From Desulfotignum sp. (GTDB taxonomy: Bacteria; Desulfobacterota; Desulfobacteria; Desulfobacterales; Desulfobacteraceae): a stretch of 64,000 nt of DNA. The position numbers and the translations under genes were made by a program. Shown here piece after piece: positions 18,838-27,145 of the stretch. The notes beneath the pieces were generated by a model, which did no database searches, was not told the DNA's origin, and worked only from the letters and a program-made list of their open reading frames with translations. The number at the start of each line of letters is the position of its first letter. Positions within the stretch are counted from its first letter, which is position 1. The stretch covers positions 206,623 through 270,622 of the forward strand of contig JAABSA010000001.1 in assembly GCA_011390635.1 (NCBI GenBank), written 5' to 3'.

Positions 18838-20715
18838 TTACTCATCTTCTTTGTTGTTTCCCTGAACTTTTTTGGCTTCAATCTGTTCCTGGATATTGTT
18901 GCGCAGGATTTCACCAAAAGAAGAGGTTGCCGGCTTCATGTTTTTGGCAAACTCTTCCAGATATCTGTCATCATCATCATCTTCCAGTCGTTTGATGGAA
19001 AGCCCGATACGCCTTTCATCAGAATTGATGTTCATCACCTTGGCAGTAATGGTATCACCCACCTGGTAATGGTCTTTGGGGCTTTTGATGTTTTCCTTGC
19101 TGATTTCAGATACATGAACCAGGCCTTCAATACCTTCTTCCAGTTCCACGAACACACCAAAATCTGTCAGATTGGTAATGACTCCTGATATCTCCTTGCC
19201 CACTTCATACCGCTGGGCAACGGTTTCCCATGGATCGGACTGGGTCTGTTTGATGCCAAGAGAAAAGCGTTCATTGGCTTTGTCGATATCCAGCACCACT
19301 GCCTGAATGGTGTCGCTTTTTTTATAGACTTCAGAGGGATGCTTGATGCGCTTGGTCCAGGAAATATCGGAAATGTGAACCAGCCCGTCAATATCATCGT
19401 CAATGCCGATGAAAAGACCAAATTCTGTAATGTTTTTAATTTTTCCCTCAATAATGGTGCCAACCGGATATTTCTGGGAAATCACTTCCCAGGGATTCTC
19501 CTGGGTCTGCTTGATGCCCAAAGATATTCTGCGGTTGTCGGGTTTGAGATCCAGCACAACTGCTTCCACCTCTTCTCCCACAGTTACCATCTGGGATGGA
19601 TGGCGGATCTTACGGGTCCAGGACATTTCACTGACATGGATGAGTCCTTCAACCCCTTCTTCCAGTTCGATAAATGCACCGTAATCGGTGAGACTGACCA
19701 CTTTTCCCACAATTTTAGAACCAATGGGATATTTGTCCACCGCAGTGGTCCAGGGATCTGGTGTGAGCTGTTTCATACCCAGAGACACCCGCTCTTTTTC
19801 AAAATCAAAAGAAAGAATCTTGACCGTGATTTTATCGCCCACTGAGTAGAGTTCTGACGGGTGTTTTACCCGGCCCCAGGAGATATCTGTAATATGAAGC
19901 AATCCGTCCACACCGCCAAGGTCCACGAAAATACCGTATTCCGTGATATTTTTAACGATGCCTTCCATGACCTTGTCATTTTCAATGGCCTGGAGGGTGG
20001 CAGCCCGCAGTGTTTCACGTTCCGCTTCCAGCAGTACCCGGCGTGACAGCACTATATTGTTGCGTTTTTTGTTGTACTTGAGAATCTTGAACTCATAGGT
20101 CTTGTTGACCATTTCATCCATATTTCGTATGGGTCGCAGGTCTGCCTGGGATCCCGGCAAAAATGCCTGCAGCCCGATATCAACGGAAAAACCGCCTTTG
20201 ACCCGGTTGGTGATAACCCCTTTGATAGTACCGTCTGCATCATAGATATCTTTGATGGCATCCCATACTTTGACTTTTTTGGCTTTTTCACGGGACAAAA
20301 GAACCGTTTCTTCTTCCTCGTCCCATACCTCAATCATTACCTCGAAGCGATCATTGAGTTTGACATTCACATTGCCTTGCTCATCAATGAATTCCTGAAT
20401 AGAGATCCGTCCCTCGGATTTATATCCCACATCAACCAGCACCATATCCTTTCCCACAGATATGACTGTTCCGGTGACAACCTGTCCCTCTTCGAATTTT
20501 TTAAGGCTGGATTCATAGATGCCCAGAAGTTCTTCCATTGATTCTTCACCGGTAATTTCATAATCGGGTGTGGAAGTGTCTTCCTGCTCTTCAAATTCTT
20601 CCCGGGCTTCTTCCTGGGCGTCAGTTTCTTCTTGCGCCTCCAATTGTGCTTCCTGTGTCTCCACTTCTTCAGTATTCATGTCTTGATTTTCGTTTTCTTC
20701 AGTAATGTTGTTCAT
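18838..20715 (-). CDS. rpsA: 30S ribosomal protein S1
   Basis: 625 residues with six S1 RNA-binding repeats (for example GQVVTGTVIS, GIVKNITEYGIFVDLGG and GKVVSLTDYGAFIELEEG). It binds mRNA and helps initiate translation on the 30S subunit. The first 55 residues are an extra acidic extension very rich in Glu and Gln, longer than in E. coli S1, and the C-terminal 35 residues are charged. The start has GGGGGA nine bases upstream. It is last in a hisC-cmk-rpsA cluster and also has its own promoter. Confidence 0.96.
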   Translation of the reverse strand: MNNITEENENQDMNTEEVETQEAQLEAQEETDAQEEAREEFEEQEDTSTPDYEITGEESMEELLGIYESSLKKFEEGQVVTGTVISVGKDMVLVDVGYKSEGRISIQEFIDEQGNVNVKLNDRFEVMIEVWDEEEETVLLSREKAKKVKVWDAIKDIYDADGTIKGVITNRVKGGFSVDIGLQAFLPGSQADLRPIRNMDEMVNKTYEFKILKYNKKRNNIVLSRRVLLEAERETLRAATLQAIENDKVMEGIVKNITEYGIFVDLGGVDGLLHITDISWGRVKHPSELYSVGDKITVKILSFDFEKERVSLGMKQLTPDPWTTAVDKYPIGSKIVGKVVSLTDYGAFIELEEGVEGLIHVSEMSWTRKIRHPSQMVTVGEEVEAVVLDLKPDNRRISLGIKQTQENPWEVISQKYPVGTIIEGKIKNITEFGLFIGIDDDIDGLVHISDISWTKRIKHPSEVYKKSDTIQAVVLDIDKANERFSLGIKQTQSDPWETVAQRYEVGKEISGVITNLTDFGVFVELEEGIEGLVHVSEISKENIKSPKDHYQVGDTITAKVMNINSDERRIGLSIKRLEDDDDDRYLEEFAKNMKPATSSFGEILRNNIQEQIEAKKVQGNNKEDE

Positions 20716-20751
20716 TAATAGTATTCCCCCTAATCGAATTTAGTTACTCAT

Positions 20752-20761
20752 CCCAATTGGG
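20752..20761. promoter_or_regulatory. Perfect ten-base palindrome in the rpsA leader
   Basis: CCCAATTGGG lies about 26 bases downstream of the rpsA -10 box, inside the predicted leader. It may be an operator or part of an autoregulatory leader structure; this is position-based inference only. Confidence 0.25.
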
Positions 20762-20786
20762 TCAAAAAGGACAAGTACAATTTACC

Positions 20787-20815
20787 TTTATAGCAATGGG
20801 TAAAAGAAAAATCAA
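20787..20815 (-). promoter_or_regulatory. Candidate rpsA promoter
   Basis: On the minus strand TTGATT, a 17-base spacer and TATAAA, giving a leader of about 65 bases before the rpsA start. It lies in the gap between cmk and rpsA. Confidence 0.6.
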
Positions 20816-20842
20816 TAAAATTATCTGAAAATTTTATTGATT

Positions 20843-21493
20843 TTAAAGATATCTACGCATTTTGGTCACTACCTGCCGGGCCGTCAGATGGGAAGCATCG
20901 ATATGAATGGCATCAGGCGCCGGTTTCAAGGGTGCCTGGGATCTTGTACTGTCATCTGCATCTCGTTTTTCCATCTGTTGCCTGACACGGTAAAAATCTT
21001 TTTCCGCATCCTGTATTTCATCAAAACGCCGTCTTGCCCGCACCGTCAGATCAGCAAAAAGAAAAAACTTGACCGTGGCATCAGGAAAAACCACTGTGCC
21101 CATATCACGACCTTCAAACACGGCATCCTGTTCCTGTGCGATGTTGCGTTGAAGATCCAGCAGTGCCGATCTGACAGCGGGTCTGGCTGAAGTGGCAGAA
21201 GCCAGCATGGTGATTCGGGGTGTCCGGATATGGGGTGTGATATCTTTTCCGGAAGAGACCAGCCGGGGTTCCTCTTTCGTCAGAATAAAGTTCAGGTCAA
21301 GTGTTGCCAGAAATGCGGTAAGTATCTCATTGTTCTGCCAGTCGATATCCTGCTGGATAATCTCATAGGCAACACCCCGATAGAGGGCACCGGTATCAAC
21401 CCGGACACATCCCAGTTCATTTGCCAGCAGCTTGCTGACAGTTGTTTTTCCGGCTCCGGCCGGTCCGTCAATGGTGATGATCCGATGGGACAT
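20843..21493 (-). CDS. cmk: Cytidylate kinase
   Basis: 216 residues. It phosphorylates CMP and dCMP. ITIDGPAGAGKTTVSK near residue 5 is the Walker A loop; DTGALYRG, GRDMGTVVFPDA and the RxRRFDE lid region are present. ATG 21493 has GAGG nine bases upstream; the in-frame ATG at 21508 abuts the hisC stop and has no ribosome binding site. It lies 16 bases after hisC and before rpsA, the common cmk-rpsA arrangement. Confidence 0.96.
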   Translation of the reverse strand: MSHRIITIDGPAGAGKTTVSKLLANELGCVRVDTGALYRGVAYEIIQQDIDWQNNEILTAFLATLDLNFILTKEEPRLVSSGKDITPHIRTPRITMLASATSARPAVRSALLDLQRNIAQEQDAVFEGRDMGTVVFPDATVKFFLFADLTVRARRRFDEIQDAEKDFYRVRQQMEKRDADDSTRSQAPLKPAPDAIHIDASHLTARQVVTKMRRYL

Positions 21494-21509
21494 GATGTTT
21501 TGCCTCATG

Positions 21510-22607
21510 TTAGGGTGTTGGGGGCAGAACCGCTTTTAATGCTGTGATAAATGTCTGGTTTTCTTCGGGTGTTCCGGCATTCACCCGCAAAAATGTGTCA
21601 AACCCGTATGATTTCATGGAGCGCACAATCACCCCTTTGCGGAGCAACTTGTAAAACAGGGCGGTTGCATCGGTTCTGACATCCACCATCAGAAAATTTG
21701 ACTGGGTCGGTAATGGTTCCAATCCCATGGCCGACAACTTCTGCGTTAAAAAATCAATGCCCTGGTGAATGGTATCAACGCTGTGGCGTAAAAAAGCCTG
21801 GTCTTTCAATGCCGCGCTGGCTGCTGCCTGGGCCAGCCCATTGACATTGAAGGGCTGGCGGATACGATTGAGAATCTTTGCCACCTCCCTGTCCATGATA
21901 CCATACCCGATCCTGAATCCTGCCAGACCATAGGCTTTTGAAAATGTTCTCAGGGTCACGATTCTGGGGTCCTGCAATGGACGCGCCAAAGAATTGAATA
22001 CATTTGTATCTCTGACAAATTCCATGTAGGCTTCATCCACGACAATCAGCACATCAGACGGGATTTTCGCCGCAAATTCATGGAATGCATCACGGGTAAT
22101 GATACTGCCGGTAGGATTGAAAGGATTGGTGATAAATACCATTTTTGTATCAGATGATACGGATGCAGCAATCTGTGAAAGATTGGTGTCAAATCCGGAC
22201 AAAGGCACCATTATCGGCACCCCTTTTGCCGTTTTTACACTGATTTCATACATGAGAAAAGATGGCAGGGGCATCAGGGCCTTGTCCCCGGGGTCTAAAA
22301 ATCCATGGGCCAGGAGGGCTATCAGGTCATCGGATCCATTGCCCAGTACAATGTTGTCAGGAGCCACCTGAAAAATATCTGCCAGGTTTGCGCACAGATC
22401 ATGGGCCACAGGTTCCGGATACCGGTTCATGCTGGACAAATTTTCAAGAACCGCCCGGGTCACCTGCGGGGAAAACCCCAGGGGATTTTCATTTGATGCC
22501 AGTTTCACCGCTGATTGGATCTTGTTTTCTCTTTCCAGTTCCTTTAAAGGCTTGCCAGGCTCATATGGCGTGATGGTGGAAATGGATCTACTTGTTTTGA
22601 ATTGCAT
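21510..22607 (-). CDS. hisC: Histidinol-phosphate aminotransferase
   Basis: 365 residues. PLP-dependent class I/II aminotransferase that transfers the amino group from Glu to imidazole-acetol phosphate in His synthesis. KLASNENPLGFSP at the N-terminus, DEAYMEF, and TFSKAYGLAGFRIGYG (Schiff-base Lys) are typical of HisC; some relatives act on aromatic amino acids. ATG 22607 has GGAG nine bases upstream; the 78 extra codons above it cross the promoter and lack family match. Confidence 0.93.
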   Translation of the reverse strand: MQFKTSRSISTITPYEPGKPLKELERENKIQSAVKLASNENPLGFSPQVTRAVLENLSSMNRYPEPVAHDLCANLADIFQVAPDNIVLGNGSDDLIALLAHGFLDPGDKALMPLPSFLMYEISVKTAKGVPIMVPLSGFDTNLSQIAASVSSDTKMVFITNPFNPTGSIITRDAFHEFAAKIPSDVLIVVDEAYMEFVRDTNVFNSLARPLQDPRIVTLRTFSKAYGLAGFRIGYGIMDREVAKILNRIRQPFNVNGLAQAAASAALKDQAFLRHSVDTIHQGIDFLTQKLSAMGLEPLPTQSNFLMVDVRTDATALFYKLLRKGVIVRSMKSYGFDTFLRVNAGTPEENQTFITALKAVLPPTP

Positions 22608-22635
22608 GTAACGGGCTCCTTCTGGTAAAATCCAA

Positions 22636-22664
22636 TTTTTAGTGAGGATTTGAAATTTTGTCAA
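22636..22664 (-). promoter_or_regulatory. Candidate promoter of hisC-cmk-rpsA
   Basis: On the minus strand TTGACA, a 17-base spacer and TAAAAA, about 29 bases upstream of the hisC start. Confidence 0.6.
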
Positions 22665-22732
22665 CACCTGTGATAGAAATCGAAACACAACCAGTTTGTT
22701 TTGAAAAAAATGACTGTAAATGGAGATAACAC

Positions 22733-23908
22733 ATGGCTCTCTGTGTAACCCTCGGACTTGAAAACCTGAAACAGCATCCCCTGTCTGCCTTACAGGGAGC
22801 TCGGCTGGGACTGCTTGCCAACCCTGCATCCGTTGATTCAAAATTTACCCATGCACTGCGGGTGCTCCAGGATTTGTTTCCAGGACAGCTGCGTGCAATT
22901 TTTTCTCCCCAGCATGGTTTTTATGCGGAAAAACAGGACAATATGATTGAATCACACCATACCATGGAACCTGATTTGAACATTCCCATCTACAGTCTCT
23001 ACAGCCATTCCCGGGTACCTGTCCCACAGATGTTTGCAGACATCGATACCCTGGTGGTGGATATCCAGGATGTGGGCACCCGGGTGTACACTTTTATATA
23101 TACCATCTCTTTTTGTATGGAACTGGCTGCACAGATGAACAAAAAAGTGGTTGTACTTGACCGGCCCAATCCCATCGGCGGCTGCCAGGTGGAAGGCAAC
23201 GTCCTGCAGCAGCAGGCAGCTTCTTTTGTGGGTAGATTTCCCATCCCCATGCGCCACGGTATGACTGTGGGGGAAATTTGTCAGTTTTTCAACACAGAAT
23301 TTCATCTGGGGTGTAATCTGACCATTGTCCCCATGACCGGCTGGAAGCGCAGCATGTACTGGCAGGATACCGGCCTGGCATGGATTCCCCCGTCTCCCAA
23401 TCTACCCACCCCGCATTCATGCATGGTGTACCCGGGCCAGGTGATTTTTGAGGGGACGAATATCAGTGAGGGGCGGGGAACCACCCTCCCTTTTGAATTA
23501 TTCGGGGCCCCGTTTATGGACACCGCCCAAATGGCACCGAAGCTGAACCAGGCGATTTCAGGGGCCTGGTTCCGGCCGGTGTGTTTTCAGCCCACATCCG
23601 GCAAATGGCAGGACCAGGTCTGCAAAGGGTTCCACATTCATGTGACGGACAAAGAGGTTTTCACTCCCTATACCGCATCGCTGACGGCGCTGCAGATGAT
23701 TATCAGACATCACCCGGATGCATTTGCTTTCAAGCAGCCGCCCTATGAATATGAGTATGAGCGGCTGCCCATGGATCTGATACTCGGAGACCAAAATATA
23801 CGTAACCGCCTTGCTGCCTTAGAAGACATAAAGACCTTGAAAGCGTTTTGGCAACCGGGGCTATCTGCATTTAAAGCCATTGCAAGCACCTATTATCTCT
23901 ATGACTGA
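22733..23908 (+). CDS. NamZ-like exo-beta-N-acetylmuramidase (DUF1343)
   Basis: 391 residues. The DUF1343/NamZ family is shown by GLLANPASVD, IFSPQHGFY, VVDIQDVGTRVYTF, DRPNPIGG, SEGRGTTLPFELFGAPF and the PYEYEYERLPMDLILG end. NamZ releases single MurNAc residues from non-reducing ends of peptidoglycan fragments. No signal peptide is visible, unlike secreted relatives, so it may act in the cytoplasm on imported fragments. GGAG lies eight bases before the start. A MurU-AmgK fusion that could use MurNAc is encoded 3.2 kb downstream, past plsB. Confidence 0.88.
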   Translation: MALCVTLGLENLKQHPLSALQGARLGLLANPASVDSKFTHALRVLQDLFPGQLRAIFSPQHGFYAEKQDNMIESHHTMEPDLNIPIYSLYSHSRVPVPQMFADIDTLVVDIQDVGTRVYTFIYTISFCMELAAQMNKKVVVLDRPNPIGGCQVEGNVLQQQAASFVGRFPIPMRHGMTVGEICQFFNTEFHLGCNLTIVPMTGWKRSMYWQDTGLAWIPPSPNLPTPHSCMVYPGQVIFEGTNISEGRGTTLPFELFGAPFMDTAQMAPKLNQAISGAWFRPVCFQPTSGKWQDQVCKGFHIHVTDKEVFTPYTASLTALQMIIRHHPDAFAFKQPPYEYEYERLPMDLILGDQNIRNRLAALEDIKTLKAFWQPGLSAFKAIASTYYLYD

Positions 23909-23937
23909 GGCCAGGGCTAAAAACGATTTCCGCCCAT

Positions 23938-23970
23938 AAAAAAAGGGCCGGTGTAAAACAGGCCCTTCTT
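23938..23970. terminator. Bidirectional terminator hairpin between convergent genes
   Basis: Seven-base arms (23943-23949 and 23961-23967). On the minus strand it is followed by seven T, which suits the small membrane protein gene; on the plus strand the tail is CTTATT, weaker, for the NamZ-like gene. Confidence 0.7.
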
Positions 23971-23993
23971 ATTAACAATACGCCCAACCAAGC

Positions 23994-24254
23994 TTATTTG
24001 TTTTTTTTCAGATCGTTGAGTTCTTTTTCAAGTTCGGCAATCCGTGATTGCTCATCAGCTGGTGCGTCTTTGCCTTCCTTGTTTTTCCAGGAATCCTTGA
24101 GTTCATCAAAGCCAAGGTAAAGTGCAAGCCCGCCACCTAAAAGCAATACAGGGGGGATAACCCCGGCCAGAAGATTCAAAAATTCACCAAACCACACTGC
24201 CAGTCCTACAACACCGAGAAGAACAGCAATAGCACCACCGATTAATGTTTTCAT
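23994..24254 (-). CDS. Small two-helix membrane protein with charged coiled-coil tail
   Basis: 86 residues. Two hydrophobic segments (about 4-22 and 28-47), Gly-rich, are followed by a charged tail with a short coiled coil (RIAELEKELNDLKK). AGGAGG lies nine bases upstream, so expression is well supported. No family function is known to me; similar small proteins are common in this lineage. An envelope role is possible. Confidence 0.75.
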   Translation of the reverse strand: MKTLIGGAIAVLLGVVGLAVWFGEFLNLLAGVIPPVLLLGGGLALYLGFDELKDSWKNKEGKDAPADEQSRIAELEKELNDLKKNK

Positions 24255-24492
24255 AAAGACATCCTCCTTAAAGTTTTATTCAATACCCAAATTATCACAA
24301 CAATTAAACAGAACCGTGCGTTTGTCAATGGAAAGAGAAAAATAACACAGCCCAAACGATTTATCAAGCCAATTTTGGGAGGGTTTTACACCCGACACAC
24401 CCAATTATAATATTGCCTTTAAAGCCCAGTTTTGATAATACCTAGTCGTTTCAAGTGCATTACAGCAAGGCCACATATTAAAGGGAAATTTC

Positions 24493-27138
24493 ATGAACCT
24501 GTTTGCGTCGCTCAAAACCCTTGTTCCCAGAACCAGGGAAAGGATTCGCACCACCATTGACTGCCTGCTGGGGGGTACCCATGATTACTTCACCAACCTT
24601 TATCCGGGCAACCAAAGCTATATCGCCAGAAAGGTCCTTAACCAACTCATTAAAAAACTTACCCTTGATGACCATAACCTGGAAAAATTACACGCGCTGG
24701 ACAAAAGTGACTATATTGTTTTTGTGAGCAAAAACAAACGGCTTTTTGATTTTTTATATTTCCATACCCGGCTCAAGGAGCTTGATCTGCCATATCCGGA
24801 ACTGGGATTTGACCTGCGGTTCTTTTTTCTTTTGCCCATCAAACGCCTGTGCAGGATATGGCTGTCTCATCTGGACTATTTTTTTCATCATTTTTCTTTC
24901 AAGGATTTTTATGCTTCCGGATATGCGGAACGTGAAATTTTTGCGGGAAAATCCGGATTTGTCTGTCTGATCGAAGAAGATGATTTTTACAACCGGTTCA
25001 TCAAAGCCTCACCCGATCCATTGTTTCATCTGATTGAATTTCAAAAACGCGTGGAAAAACCCGTTATCATAGTGCCTGAAGATATCATCTATGTCACCAA
25101 ACCCATGCACAAAAATCCTGGACTCGGGGACATTCTCTTTGGTACCCATGCAAAACCCGGATTTATCAAGCGGGTGAACATACTGATGCGTCATCCGGAA
25201 AAAATCCGGGTGGAGATTGCAAGGCCGGTGAATCTTAAAGAATTCATATCACGCCCTGAGATCAATTGTCTTGATTCAGAATTTCAGACCCACCGCCTGA
25301 GAAGCCATCTGGTGGATATTTTGAACCGCCAGCGTAAAAGCATTACCGGCCCTGTGCTCAAATCCCGCCAGGAGATCACCGAAGATATTCTGACCCGAAA
25401 ATCTTTGCGCGAATTTCTGGCTGATTATGCAGCAAGAAACAATATCTCTTTAAAAAAAACAAACAAAAAAGCAGCCGCCTATATCAATGAAATTGCGGCA
25501 AACTATAACCTGCGGGTTATCAACTTCGGCAACTGGATGCTCACCTGGATATTTAAAAATATTTTTGAAGGGCTGATGGTCAACCAGAAGGAGATCAACC
25601 GGATGCGGGAAAAATATACCGAAGCCCCCCTGATTCTGGTGCCCTGTCACAAAAGCCATCTGGATTATCTGCTTTTGCCCTATGTCATGTTCAGAAACAA
25701 CATGCCCTGCCCCCATATTGCAGCCGGCAAAAACCTGTCTTTCTGGCCTTTGGGGCCCCTGTTCAGAGGAGGCGGTGCATTTTTTCTGCGCCGGACATTT
25801 CAAGGCGCGGAATTATATGCCAAAATATTTGCTGCCTACCTGGAAAAACTGCTCTATGAAGGGTTTAATATCAAAATTTTCATTGAAGGCGGCAGAAGCA
25901 GGACGGGTAAACTTCTGACACCCCGCCCGGGCGGTATGGCCATGATCATCAATGCATACCTGAACGGTGCCTGTGACAACCTGTATTTTGTGCCCATTTT
26001 TGTTGGGTATGACCGGGTTCTGGAAGAAGACGCATATCTCAAGGAAATTGAAGGAGGTAAAAAAGATCCTGAAACACTCAAGGGCCTTATCAGCACCCGA
26101 AAATTTTTAAAAAAAAAATACGGTAAGGTTTATATCCGGTTTGATGAGCCCATTTCCATCAAAGCATACATCCGGCAAAAAAACATAAACCTGTCAAGGG
26201 CCACAGCCCCGGAATATATGGATTTTGTCAAAGGCTTCAGCTACAGATTAATGGCTGCCATCAACAAAAAAGGGGTGGCCACTCCCCACGGTATCATTGC
26301 CAGCGCCATTCTCAACAGCCCGAACAATAATTTTGCCAAAGGCGGGATGATCGAGCAGGCCAATACCTATTTAAACATACTGATGGCCCATAACGTGGAA
26401 TTATCTGAAACCCTGCTGCTGGATCTGGATAATACATTCAACACCGTCATCAATTCCTTTTTATCCAGAAACTTCATTGAACTGGCAGATGAAGATGAAG
26501 AAGAGATAACAGATGAGACCTATTTTATTGTCAAGCACAATAAACGGCCCATTCTGGACTACTATAAAAACTCGGTGATTTCTTTTTTTGTGCCCTCCGC
26601 CTTTACAGCTGTTGCTATTTTGGAAGTGGACCGGTTTAATTTCGCCCTGTTTGATCTGGTCCAAAGATACCGGTTTTTACAAAAAATATTTCAGGACGAA
26701 TTTTTCTGTGACCAGGAAATCACCTGTGAAGAGCATATTTCCGCGTGCATAAAAGGATTTATCAATGAAGGCATCCTGGTGCCGGACAACACCCGACAGG
26801 ACATGTTGAACCTGACCTCCAGGGGGTTGCGCAAACTCAAATGGTTTGCCTCCTTTATGCTGCCGTTCTTTGAATCCTATGAAACCGCGCTGCTGTATTT
26901 TGAAAAAGAAAAGAAAAGTCCCCCCGATGAAAAGGAACGGGCCAAAAAAATCCATTCCTATGGCATCCGTTTATACAAGCGCAAGCAGATCCGTCGGAAA
27001 GAGTCTTTATCGCTGATCAACTTTCGAAATGCTGCCAGATTTTTTGTAAAAAACGGCATCAACGGCGCTGAGGACCAGATCCAGATTGATTATTACAAAC
27101 AGATCATCAACCGCCTGTCCCGGCTGATCATTTCCTGA
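24493..27138 (+). CDS. plsB: Glycerol-3-phosphate acyltransferase PlsB
   Basis: 881 residues, in the range of PlsB. It makes 1-acyl-glycerol 3-phosphate at the inner membrane. Catalytic block I is PCHKSHLDYLLLPY (HX4D) near residue 385, block II GGAFFLRRTF near 430 and block III FIEGGRSRTGK near 465. The N-terminal 370 residues and the long C-terminal region are the parts specific to PlsB. AGGGAA lies upstream of ATG 24493. It begins a plus-strand run that continues through the MurU-AmgK fusion and dapB. Confidence 0.94.
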   Translation: MNLFASLKTLVPRTRERIRTTIDCLLGGTHDYFTNLYPGNQSYIARKVLNQLIKKLTLDDHNLEKLHALDKSDYIVFVSKNKRLFDFLYFHTRLKELDLPYPELGFDLRFFFLLPIKRLCRIWLSHLDYFFHHFSFKDFYASGYAEREIFAGKSGFVCLIEEDDFYNRFIKASPDPLFHLIEFQKRVEKPVIIVPEDIIYVTKPMHKNPGLGDILFGTHAKPGFIKRVNILMRHPEKIRVEIARPVNLKEFISRPEINCLDSEFQTHRLRSHLVDILNRQRKSITGPVLKSRQEITEDILTRKSLREFLADYAARNNISLKKTNKKAAAYINEIAANYNLRVINFGNWMLTWIFKNIFEGLMVNQKEINRMREKYTEAPLILVPCHKSHLDYLLLPYVMFRNNMPCPHIAAGKNLSFWPLGPLFRGGGAFFLRRTFQGAELYAKIFAAYLEKLLYEGFNIKIFIEGGRSRTGKLLTPRPGGMAMIINAYLNGACDNLYFVPIFVGYDRVLEEDAYLKEIEGGKKDPETLKGLISTRKFLKKKYGKVYIRFDEPISIKAYIRQKNINLSRATAPEYMDFVKGFSYRLMAAINKKGVATPHGIIASAILNSPNNNFAKGGMIEQANTYLNILMAHNVELSETLLLDLDNTFNTVINSFLSRNFIELADEDEEEITDETYFIVKHNKRPILDYYKNSVISFFVPSAFTAVAILEVDRFNFALFDLVQRYRFLQKIFQDEFFCDQEITCEEHISACIKGFINEGILVPDNTRQDMLNLTSRGLRKLKWFASFMLPFFESYETALLYFEKEKKSPPDEKERAKKIHSYGIRLYKRKQIRRKESLSLINFRNAARFFVKNGINGAEDQIQIDYYKQIINRLSRLIIS

Positions 27139-27145
27139 AAACCCC

